This document shows, in pieces, positions 25,027-37,083 of a DNA stretch of 64,000 nucleotides (within the stretch, counting starts at the first letter, position 1; the number at the start of each line of letters is the position of its first letter). The stretch comes from Rhinopomastus cyanomelas (lineage: Eukaryota > Chordata > Aves > Bucerotiformes > Rhinopomastidae). A program made the translations under genes and the position numbers. The notes under the pieces are model-generated. The model did not search any database. It saw only the letters and a program-made list of their open reading frames with translations, and was not told the DNA's origin. Location: the NCBI GenBank assembly GCA_013400115.1, contig VXBP01004374.1, positions 1 to 64,000 of the forward strand, written 5' to 3'.

Positions 25027-28000
25027 TGGAGCCTTGATCATTTTGGTTTGGCTACCAACAAAGCACAAGCTCTGCAGCAGCCAGTCTAATAACAGGATTA
25101 AAGACTTTAACGTAATATTGCTTTAAATACCCACACTAATGGCCTAATTTTTCAAGGGATGCAAAGTAGAAATCAAGTTGATAAACGCCATGTGATATTG
25201 AGAGAGGGACAGACACCAGCACAGGTCAGAGAACAGCAATGGCTGCACATTGCTCACTGACCAGCAACAACTGCTTGGGTCTTGCTACAGCTGAACCAGC
25301 TGGTGTTCCTGTGTTGGTGCAGTGAAGTTGAGTGTTAGGGTGGTAAGACACCTCTGTTATGCAAGGAAATGAATTAGGCTTTCCTGGAGAACAGTAGGAC
25401 CTACAAAAATTAGCTGTTTTATTAGTAGAACAGATGCTCACTGTACTCCACTATCTGCTCTTTTTTCGGATCCTCTAAAGCAGCTTCCCCCAATCCAAGC
25501 AGCCATACAGTACCACTTCTAAGGAATGTAGAGTCTGATGGATGATGTAAAAAAGAAAGACTGCTTAAAACAACAAAACCAAACAGAAAGCTGACCTCAG
25601 TCTACAGAAAATAAGAAACTCTGTGTGCATGTGTGCGAAAGTCAGTCATACAGTCCATTTTACTGAGCATACAGCCTAGACCCAGATAAATGTTGATAAA
25701 CATGCAGAACATCCCATTCAGCACAGCTTATGTTTGCCTGACAAAGAGAAGAAATAAAGTGACATTCCTTGAATAGCTAAATTTCAAGGAGGGACTGATA
25801 AAGTTTTGGCTAAAGAAGGCAGGGCAGCTTTTATAGCAACAGGGCCAAAAAAAGGGGGAATAAAGTATGAAGAAAAGTACAATAAAGGCAGATGAAAGGA
25901 AAAGTATGACTAGAATAGAAAAAACAGGAAGAGAGAACAGCAGAGAGAATTATTAGAAACAGATAAAAAGGAAGAACTCAGAAAAACTAACATTTAAAAA
26001 AAAGGTAATCAGGTATCAGCAGTGTACGATACATCTTCAAAATGTTTGTGGGCTACGTTTACTACAGGTTTTAAACCGAAAACTATTAGAAACATATTTA
26101 GAAATTACTACTTGTAACGTGAGGTAGAAAACAGTTTATCTCCAGCCTTTTTTCCTCATTTGCATGCACACATCAGTAGATGTTCACCTGTCACTGTAGG
26201 AACAGAAAGGACACTGCAAACATAAAATACTATTTGCGGTACTGCTTTGAAAGGATAGTTAATTTTGTCAAAATAAACAAAAATCCTCCCTGAGGCAGAA
26301 GCAACTGCATTTTTAATCTGCACAAAACTCACTCTTTTGTTCTTCCAGAAGAGAGGTTTCATTTGTTTCCATGGAAGGTTTTATCTGTGTTTTAAGTGGT
26401 TACCTCAACATGGTGCTTTGATCTGAAACACAGACACTTGACAGCTTCTAATGTTGTGTAGGCTTCAATAGCACCTGGACTTTAACAGGTCTGGAGACAT
26501 GACTCAGAGAACGGGCTCAAAGCCTGTGTGTAAGCTCTGGCTGATCTTAAGCGCACTGCAGCAAGTCCCTCCACGTACCCTAGAACTACCATGGCCCATC
26601 CAGAGAAAAGGGAATGGTTCCTGCCATGAAAAATCTAGTCTCACTTAAGACAAAATAGAAGCTGCCAGCAAAACAGTGATACAATCACATGGCAATTTCA
26701 CTTGGTCCCAGAAAAATCCCATTTATCTGTTCATAAAGGAAAGAGATGTCTCATCCATTTTATCTTGTTCACTGGCTCCTTTGTGGAGCCTTTTATCAAA
26801 ACACTTGTATTCAAATTTAAAAAAATTAAAAATAGCAAGTGTCACCACCAATCCTGAAAGAGGAGCCTACTGTGAAAGCCACTTGCAGCACTAACAGCAA
26901 ACTAGTGAAGTTACAAAGGCTGCCTGGGCATCGCCTGCTGTAGGCTCACAACGAGACAGTTTTGACTTAAAGCCAACACATTTGTTGCAGAAAGGAAGAT
27001 TATTCCATGTTCCAAGTACTGGATGAACCCACATCAGCAGAATGCCCTGAAATCTAATAACACACAACTGAGGGAAAGAAATCACTTAAATGCTGAAGAA
27101 CAAGGCATGGCATGCTGCAGCGGCTTACTGCTTCTTTGGAAACACCATAACCAAGCTGTAACACAAAAAACAAGGAAGTCCCAAGAACGAGTATTTAGAG
27201 TATTTGTTAATCAAAGAAGTTAAACATATAGGAAGGTTTCCTTTTTTTTTTTACTTTAAGTATTATTTCCATACAGTTAAATATGCACTCTACTGAGGAT
27301 GTAAATGTCTTCCCCCAGCACAGGGCAGGTGCTGCTCAGAGAAACAAACCCAAATGAGCTGATCATTTGAATTCCCTTAAAACACCTAATACTGGACTAA
27401 ATAAAGCAAATCAGAGCTTACTACACAATTTAGCAAGCCATGCCTAACATCTGTGTGCACCTCAAAATTATCATTTAATTAACTTGACCTTTAAGCTTGG
27501 GAAAAGCGTGAGGGAAGGAAACAAAATAAAATACAAATTCATTTTCTCCTCTGCTCTGAAAATAGTTCAAGGTCCAAACCCCTATACATGAGGTAATAAA
27601 AATAGTTTGGTTTCTGGTAGCAATAACAAAAACGAGGGCAAGATTAATTCTTACACGTTTATGGCAAACAATCTAAAGCAGATGTTTGCGAATAAAAGCG
27701 AGATGTTAAAACAGTTAATAAGTGCTTTTCAAAACCAAACACAACAAGACAGCTCTCAGCTTTATGTGCTTATATAAAACTCTAAATCAGCTGAGCCAGC
27801 TTCAGTCCTTAGCCCTTCTCTGTTCCACGAATCTTCACAGTTATCAAAACTGCAATATTCAAGTCCGTGACCATGGATTAGTGTCTTCCGAACAAAGGCA
27901 CAGGTAAATGAGCTTTGCTGGTGAAAGATCAGCTGCTGAATCTGGGCCCTTAGAAACAATCTGTGGTTCGAATATTCATGATCTCTGGAACAAACTCCCT

Positions 28001-30956
28001 GACTTTAAGAGACAGAGTATATTTTAAAGATATCTAAAAAAACCACTCCAGACTGTATTTACATTTCTGCTAGAATACTGTAGTTTGGAGACAGAGATCA
28101 AACTTCACATTATAAGGTCAAAAGCAACACAAGAATTCCTCAGAATCTGACTTCAAATAGATATTTGAAGTTATCCACACTTTGCAAGTTCAAAGAAGTG
28201 CTGATCATAAAGCAAACCTGAAGATATTAAATCCTCTAAGTAGAAATCTCACAGAAGATGGTGTGTGCGAGCAGGGGAACCAAGCCCTTCCACATTTAAT
28301 ACGGCAAAAGTTTGTAGCAGGTAACCCTAAGCACAACTTTTTCAGATTAAACTAGCTTTCATTGTGAACACGAAAGACACTGTGTTAACTTCAACCACCG
28401 CTCACTTAGATGTGCTTTCCAAAAGGCCTTAAGCAGGATTATATTGATTTAAATAATTAGGCAAGTTTTTGCTCTCCAGCCTCCCACACAGATAGGGTTT
28501 GCCAAATCTTTTGAGCCTAATCAGCGGTACACTCACACAGGTACAGAAGGACTGACTCAGCGCACACACACACTTCCAGACTCACCAGGAAGAACTGATT
28601 TTTGGCTGACCACAGCGAATTGCCCCCTACGCTGACCAGCCTGAGTCTTCATCTACCTGGAATCCATCCATCCAGCAACACTGGGCTACTGTGCATCTGC
28701 ATCGCTGTTCCAGTTCATTACATGAAACACAAACCCGTGGCTACAGGCATCACATCGGGGTAACTGATACCATATCACTCAAGTCAATGGGAGCAAATCA
28801 GAAACTCTTTAGTACTATGAATAATAATGGGGGTTTGTGTTTTCTTTCGCAAGCGCTGACAGTTCAGAGGGGTATTACCCCCTGTGCTCCCCCAGTTGCT
28901 GGACTATAATCACATTAACTTCATCATGCCAAGACAAGCTACTCAGGAAGCTCTCACGGCACTTTTAGTTTAATAATCCAGGGTGGGGTTCTGGGGGTTG
29001 ATTTTGAACTGCCCAAGATTTAACAAGAAAACAAAAGTGCAATGTGTAACTCTCAGGAAAATTATATTTTCAGCAAAAGACGGCAAGACTATACTAAAGG
29101 CTTTAACAACTAACCAAACCCTTTAAATCACCAGCAAACTAAATAACTTTGCTTTGCTCTAGCTATAAATTTTTATCAACTAGTAACACACAGAAAAAAA
29201 CATGTCATTTCCTTTGATTTCTCATCAATCTTGGGTCACAGTTAAAACATAACACCACAGCAACCTTTCTCTTCCCCATCTCCTTTTCGCAGCCATTGCT
29301 GTGTTGGCTGAAATACCCATAGCTGGGACTAAGCACTGACAGCCAGTGTTGTCCGAGACCTACAAGGGAAAATGCCTGTAAGAGGGTAAGACCTTACAAG
29401 ATCCCATAAACTCCAGTCTCGGCTACTCTTGCAGCTACACTGGTCCTCTCCAAGGCGTTAACACAAGTAGGGAGTTGCAGTCATCATTTCCTTATATATC
29501 AAGTCAAGGAAATTCAGACTTTTCAACCTTCTCTAACTTTGATTTAGACCAATACTAAAAGATAACCCTGCAGCACTACAGAAAGGGCTCTAATTCATAC
29601 AGGTAGTTGAGGCACAGAGACAAGCAGCCCAGCCCAGATAATGCATCACTGAATGCCCCTCCATTTGTTTCTGTCAAGGGCTATGGTTTGCTTTCAATTA
29701 TTCATAATGCCCTCTAATGTTCTTGGATGTGTATGTTGTACTTAATACAGCAGAGTTTAGGTAGAACCAGGTCTCCATAATTAGAGAGGTGATTGCAGTG
29801 CTTAAGATACCTCACTTCTAATGAGATGTTGTTTGTGTGCATGGCTCTACATATACACAAACAAATAACCAGAGGGCATGAGTTTTTAACAAATACTATG
29901 TTTGAACAGTTTGACTCCATAAAGCCTCAGTTCTGAGCAGATTCATATGCAGGGTTCCTTTAAAGGCATGTCAAGCTAACAAATGTATTCACTATCAGGA
30001 AATGTTATCAGACACTTATGGAGGTTCAGACTCAGATCCAGCTTAGAAAACTACAAATTATTAGCACACAAAGAACCTCACAAAGTGAAAGCAGCAGTCG
30101 CATACCAATTACTTTGTCTGAACTGCAGCCTATGAGTCCAGTCCAACAAAGCCCAGCAAGCCTAAACCTGACTGAGTAAACTGAGCCCATCCGCTTTGCT
30201 GCAATTACCCATGGCAATAAACACAACAAACACAATAGCCTAGGAAGCAGGGGCTTGCAGGAACAGGCCTCCAAAGAAACAACCAGCACCCTGTCAACTC
30301 CAGCATCCGCTCCTCACCCTTCCATAATGTATTCTAACAGCTCACAAGTTGAACAGCTCAAAACCAGCCATTGCCTAGTGCACAGATCTGCCACAGTACC
30401 TTGATGGGCCCCAGGAACTGAAACAAAGGCAGTGAAGGCACAGTACCAGAGCTGAGTTATGCCAAGAGGAGTACGTGCCTGTGAAATTTTAAAGCACATG
30501 CTTAAGGGCTTTCTGGGGCAAAGTCAGGATGGTACATATGAGATTAAGCACCTCTACCAGCTTTAGATGAAAAAACATATATGACTATTCCACTGAAGCC
30601 ATTAACTAGTGCAGAAGGGCAGACCTTTGCCCAGAACTCAGGATACAGAGTAAGCTGAATTTTACCCAGCTAGTCAAGCTACAAGGGACATTTCTTAAGC
30701 AAAGACTTGTATTGGTATGAGTTTTCTTTCTGATGCTTGACTACATCTCTAACTGAAGACGGGCATCAAGACACGAATGCAAACATATTAGGCCAGATTT
30801 TAAGGATACAGGCTTCCAAGTCATCTCTCAAGAGTAGTTACTCATTGCATAAATCATCTTAATTTTATTATCTGGGTCCCAACCCCATAGCCTACACAAA
30901 TTGAGAAAATACTCCCACTAGAGACTATGTGTAATGGGGTCTATTACTCATACCAA

Positions 30957-31150
30957 ATCACAGAATCGTTTATGGTGAAAAAGACTTTCAGGATCATCAA
31001 GTCCAACAATCAACCCAACTGTCCCAGGTCCAACCTTGTCCCTAAGTGCCAGATCTCCACAACTTTGAAATATGTCCAAGGATGGTGATTCAATCCCCTC
31101 CCTGTACAGCCTTCAATAAAGAAGTTTTTTCTAATATCTAACCTAAATAG
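30957..31150 (-). mobile_element. CR1 LINE 3' end fragment
   Basis: Starts with atcacagaatcgtttatggt, followed by aggatcatcaagtccaacaa, acccaactgtcccaggtcca and a degraded gaagttttttctaatatc segment. This is the complement of a CR1 3' end of an older type also seen at 42538-42640 and 51337-51765. Confidence 0.88.
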
Positions 31151-33653
31151 ATCAAGCGGCCCTAGAAAGCTAACTTACACAGAAAGTTTCAAATGTCTCT
31201 AACCATGTATTTAAAACCTTAAAAGGAAGTCAGTAAGCAATTACAAAACATGGAAATACAACAAACTTAGTAATACACATAATTTTTTTAAGCAGACAGG
31301 AATCTAAAGAGCTGGCTTGCTGCACCAGACATTTGATTAACCATTTCATTTTAGTGTCTTTTTTGAGTAATTCCTACCTCAGCATTCAGGACGACCCTCG
31401 ACATTTGCCTTCCTAACTAAAACAAATTGCAATTGTCCTCTGTGAACAGATGTTCAGGGATGTCCCTGTTTATCAATAGGGTGCACCTAATCACACCAAA
31501 ATAAAAGAAAACTTGCTTTCTTAGCAAATGCATACCAGATTTCTTTAACCCATCCATTTACTGAACTGCCTAAATAGAAAACTTGGTTTGATGCAATCAG
31601 CCCAGTGCCATTTAAAACAGAGCACATCACAGCACTCTTAAGTCTTTTTGGAAATACCTCTGCTGCTCGGCAGCACTAGATTTCCACCAGTTGCTGCTCC
31701 ACATGCTATTGCCAATCAGCTGCATTTGCTGTAGCACATTCCAAAGTTTACTAATTAATCTCTGCACTAAGCCCCACTGATGGCTGGTTGCCATTTGAAA
31801 TGATCATCATCTTTTATTTAAAGACAGAGTGACCCTATGGTCAATCTCAGACCTTATTTGTAAAAAAAATAAAGGTGTGCCAAACTTGAGTCAATTAAAT
31901 CCACTTCAGAATCAATGAGGAGTTATTTTTTTAAAACATGACAGAGGCAATTGTGAACAGTTGGAGAGTGTTTATGTTAGACATACTAAGTTATTTCAAT
32001 GGGAACTGTCAGCAGTTGAGCAAATTCTTCAATTTTGACCTAGGAACTACACTGAGGAGAGGATACAAGATACAACCTTCGAGAAAAGAGACCATTCCAA
32101 TCTTGCACAACAGTGCACACGCTCTGAAGTCGTGCAATTTGACAATCCCAACTTATTGCTACATTTCAGAGGAGGTTTTAAATATTGATTTCGCTCCATC
32201 CAACCCCTCTCACCATTGTTACAGGCTGCTCTCGTTCAGTGGTGCAGACTGGCTCCATGACCTTCACAATGACCTCTACAAAAGCAGTTGTGCATTTTAC
32301 TGTGGTGTAAATCCTCATAGACAAGTCAAACCTGTTCTTTTTGGCATCCAGCCCTTTAGATGAATACTCTGCAGAGATTTATTGTGAAAGGGGAATGAAG
32401 GGGCTTTATTGCACAACATTCATCCCTCATATACCGCTAAGTTCCACCTCTTACAACTTTTGAGGGATTTCAAATAAACAGATCTTCCTAATTACACAAA
32501 TCATTCTTGCCTCTCACCAATTTTCTGTAATTAAAATTCACTGTTGTTTACAGAGAGGTAGACATGTTCAGAACAAAAAAAGGCACGTGTGCAAAGGTGG
32601 TTTATATTATTATTAAGTAATATTCATACTTCCTGTTACTATACACGAGGGATTAGTGTTTCCTAGCACACCATTCACTTACAACACTGAAGTATTATTC
32701 CACATTGTAGCAACACATACTGTCCTAAAAGGGTCCATTAATTCTTTTTTGTAATGCCATGAAGTTGCTGCAGGATATTAGACTGTCTCCATAAGAGTAA
32801 AATGATGAATGATGAAGTTTGCAGGTTTTTAATTAGATTTCAGAGCAGCAAGAAAGCATTTGCAAAGTTAGTTTCCACAGCTTTAGCTTAATACTTTGCC
32901 CACCTTTATGCAAGTAATAACAATAACATTCAAAATTAATTTAATCAAAAAACAGAAAATCATAAAAGAGTTGTGAAAGGTGTAGATTTTATAAACATGA
33001 TGGATCTGCCAAAGCAGCCAGAGCAGTAACCCCGTTGTTCACATTGTCCACATTCCTTTGGGTTTTCTAATTGATCCTTCAGCAAAACTTGCCTGGCTAG
33101 GGAAGGCGGGGAAAGCAAAACAAGAAAGCATTTCTAAGTTGCATTGATACAAAAATCATGTTCAAACTGGCTTTATCCGATAGTTGCTTGGTATTAACCA
33201 GAAACGAAGCATTTCGATTGAAGCAAATATGCCCTGATCTAAATCTCCAAATTCCTCTAAAAAGCTCCTTGCCCCCATCATCAGCTGTCAAGGACAATTG
33301 ACAATGTGCACACATGCTACCAGCGAGAAGAGCAGAGATGGCTGAAGATAATGGAAGCTAAACCAGCATGCTCACATAGTGTTGTATGTAACAACAGAGA
33401 GAAAGAACCATGAGATCTACTGGGCTTTCTTCCTACAGAAGCAATTTAACATTTTGCAAAGTTGAGGCTTCTGTGCACTTTGCATCTCTATAAATATAAA
33501 AAACTAAATACAAAATTAATTTACAATACACACACATTTATACTCAGTTCTTTGTGACAACATCAACTCTTTATTCAGAGTACTTTTCTTACAGAAAATT
33601 CCAAGAGTGACAAACAGACTCACTGCCAAGACTGTATGTGGCACCTCAGCAAG

Positions 33654-33733
33654 GGCAGCCCTAAGCCCTATTGCCTAAGATGTCCTAACAATGGGGAGGA
33701 TCAAATGGCAACTTTGATCGCTTTTAGATCTGT
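33654..33733. repeat. Unknown diverged repeat, copy A
   Basis: This 80-bp segment (ggcagccctaagccctattg ... gatcgcttttagatctgt) aligns with 34685-34759 at about 75% identity by eye, with one 5-bp gap. The last 18 bases are identical in both. I do not know the family. See copy B. Confidence 0.6.
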
Positions 33734-34684
33734 TTAACACCAACCAACAGTTACATGCTTTCTGCGCTCTTCAAGAATAATTCTGTCACTTTAGAAGTGT
33801 CACGCTTATTTGATTTTGAATTTCAAATTAATTTAACCAAGCAGACACAGGTGAGAGATGAGCATAAAGCTGATGCTGTACACAACATTATCAATGAAAT
33901 TAAACTGATCCAACATGAAGATTTAGCATAAAGAGTTCCTTAAATGGCTTTGTTACCCCTTATTCCAAGCAGATTTTTAGAACTGTCTTTTGTAAAATAA
34001 ATTCTTGGCCTAATCCTACCTAGGCCTCAATCCTACATGTTTATTGGGAAGTCAAGCTTAAGGCACCATCCCATAAAGAGGCTGATTAAGGGAAGTAAAA
34101 ATTGAAATGGTGCAGATGAAGCAATTGTGAAGGTCCCACTGCATATCCATCTATATCTTTCCATTAGCTCTAAAGCCAAGCTCTCTTCCTGTCCACGTAC
34201 AACCAAAGAAAATCCTAAACATGTTTACTGGAAACAGCCACAAAGGGGAATTGTTGGCCAAGGTGTTGCCAACAGAACTTGAGCACCAGGATCTTGATGT
34301 TGAAGATCTATAGCTACCTCTCCTCCAACTATATCCATGTGTGAGTTTGTGTGTGATTGGTGGAAAATCCAACAACAAAACTCCTGAAGTTATTCCTTTA
34401 ATAAATTTGGAGTCATGGCTCAAAGGCCACTCCAAGTGGAAGAGGAGAAAATGCTGCCACGCACAGTGTCACTACCATCATGCTCTTACGGAAACTGCCA
34501 CCCTTTTTGAAAAGGCAGAACATTATTTAAATACTTACTGATTGATTATTCAAACTCTGCCTGACTCCAAGGGCCTGTCTCAGTGAAGCATTACAAGGTA
34601 GCCATCTTAGATAAAGTCTTGGATGCATGTAGCTTCTTTTTTTCATGCTACCCACATACACATGCCCACAGGTACAGAAACATA

Positions 34685-34759
34685 GGCAGCCCCAGGCCCC
34701 GTTACCAAAGATCTCCTAATAATGGATCAAAAGCCTACATTGATCGCTTTTAGATCTGT
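34685..34759. repeat. Unknown diverged repeat, copy B
   Basis: This 75-bp segment (ggcagccccaggccccgtta ... gatcgcttttagatctgt) is in the same orientation as copy A, about 1 kb away. The homology seems to stop at both ends. It could be an old local duplication or two copies of an unnamed dispersed repeat. Confidence 0.6.
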
Positions 34760-35427
34760 CAGCACGTCTACCCAGCCCAGACCAGCAGCTCATTTTCTTG
34801 AGCACTGCCTCGGACTGTCTTGTGGAGGATCACATTTCTGGGATTTTCTTTCTGTGCTTTGGTGCTCTATTTATTTATGCCTCTTTTTCAAATGATGACA
34901 CAGAAGAATGGACCTCAGACCTAAAAATACACACTGCTTCCCTCCTGTGCACAGCCCTTCCTTCAAAATTGTTTCTCCCTCCAACCTCCTTACCCATGTT
35001 CCAGTTCCCACATGCATCACCTTTAAATGGACCATCTGTCTACTGCAGGATCTACCTCACTGTCCCAGAATAATACACGAATCATTACTGTTACACAAAG
35101 TCATCATTTCATTTTCTACTAATCACTGCAAATATTGTAAATTCCAGTTTCCTGGCCCCCATCCAGCTAATTTAGATAGATGGTTCCACATGTGCTCTCT
35201 GTCCTTCCATTTCCTGTCCACATCACTATGCACATTTGTCTAAGTGAGTCAAAGCAGCTTTCTTTGTAGTCGACCATATTCTTATGTATTTTGTATTTTT
35301 TAAAAAGAGCCCTCATAAAACACAACCTATTACCATGCCATTAGGCACTCTGCAAAAGGCAGAGGATTTTACTGCTCTGCCACACATTGTGCTGAACCAC
35401 ATCACATGCCACAAAACTACACCTGAG

Positions 35428-35678
35428 CCTCACATTTGAAGGGAGGTTTCAGCTGGACATTAGGAACTTTTTTTTTTGTACTGAAAGCACAGTCAGGCCT
35501 TGGAACAGATTGCCCAGGGAGGTGGGTGAGTCACCATCCTCGTATGTGTTTAAAGATCATTTACATGTGGTGCTTAAAGATACGCCTTAGTGGTGACCTC
35601 GGTAGACAGAGTAGGGCTCTTGGTTGTGCTTGATAATCTCAAGGGCCTTATCCAAATCGAATGATTCTATGATTTTGT
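35428..35678 (+). mobile_element. CR1 LINE 3' end fragment
   Basis: The landmarks are tttcagctggacattaggaa, cttggaacagattgcccagg, gaggtgggtgagtcaccatc and a terminal gaatgattctatgattttgt. It is about 250 bp, with a T9 run replacing part of the 'aagaaatt' region, and quite diverged. Confidence 0.9.
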
Positions 35679-37083
35679 GAATTCCCCAAAATATAGCAGT
35701 TACCTGTGGAGCAACTACATTCAGGCAAAACAGAATAAACTAAAATAGTCAGTTCCTCGCTCTGATATACTCTATTATCCAGGCTTTTCTTTTTGAAAAG
35801 TTAAATTTCAAGAGAAGTAAGATAAGCCAAACTTGTAGAAACCAAGATGCTTCTCCATGAGGATAATTTCTCTCTTGGTGGTAGCCAGTGCTGTCAATAC
35901 TTCTTTCCAGCACCACTTTGACTTACACACTGAGTCACTGAGTCCAAACTAGGTATATGTGGGAAAATTCATCTTTACATGTCCAATGCAAATTGCCAAA
36001 GCAATATTCCCCTCTCTCACCCTCTGCACCTGAACAAACATTCCTGAGAAAAAGACTTTTGAAGTCCCCTTGGTTCAAAACATTGTCTCTTTGATCCACA
36101 ATGTCTTTTGCCGCAAGTCCCCAAGTCTGTACTAGTGCATCATGGACGAGTATCGACCATTGAAAACTAGGGCCCCCGGAGGTCTTCTGCAACAAATCTT
36201 TTAAAATAAAAATATTTTTTAATTTGCAAATGTTCTATTTTAAAGCTCAGATGAGCTGATTCCTCTGAGAGCCTGTGGTAGACAATCATTTACTTGCTTT
36301 GTTCACTTAGGCAGGAGTTAAGGTGCAGAATGCTGGTACAGGCACACACACACACAGCATGACCTCAACCAAAGCACTGGAGATTTTTTTTTTTGCCTTG
36401 TAGGAAATTAATGTGTTAGTAAGGATGGTGTACCCGGTAACACAATTAACACAAACCAGAAGATGCTGTGAGAAAGACAAGTCCTGCGCATACAGCCATG
36501 CCTACAGACAGAACCCATTACAAGTGGAGAGTAGGGGTGTCACATTTGAAAGCACCCAACCGTACACACACCAGTGCACACACCATCCCCTGCTGCTCTA
36601 ATTAGAGAAACTGCTCCAGATGGAGTACAAGAATCCCCAGTTGCCCAAATCTCCCATGACAGAGCTTTCCTGTAATTCCCAACCCCAAGCTGGAGTCCCT
36701 CAGTCCTTCTTTCTATAAACTCCCCTGCCCCTCTCAAGAATTTCTACCAAACTCTGTCCCACATCAACTCACTCAGAGCGAAGGACTTATATCCCCCTGT
36801 TTCTTCCCAAAGCAACTTGTATCCAGGTTCCCACATCTTCCTCCAGACATCTCACCATCTACACTACGATTCCCCATGCCATCAATCCTACCATGCTTGA
36901 TACCATGACACCACTGTTGCTACTGCCAGCACCTAATGGTGACTTCTCTGTCATGTTCCTTCCAGCCATTCCTCTGGTCCTTTCCTCTCATGATTTTTTA
37001 AGTCTGGCAGGAATTTCAGAAGAGCCAGATGTAGGCTGAGAACAGGCAAGGAAGATCTCCCATATGCCTATACTTAACTGTGC

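Noticed and set aside
27940..28000. tRNA-like B box (ggttcgaatat)
   Set aside because: No matching A box or cloverleaf could be drawn upstream at the expected spacing.
31938..32363. 141-codon plus-strand open frame
   Set aside because: No recognisable domain or codon pattern, no evident splice or promoter context; a chance frame is quite possible in 64 kb of intron.
33486..33540. AT-rich stretch resembling a polyadenylation region
   Set aside because: It lies within a 31-kb intron with coding exons on both sides; AATAAA-like words are common in AT-rich DNA.
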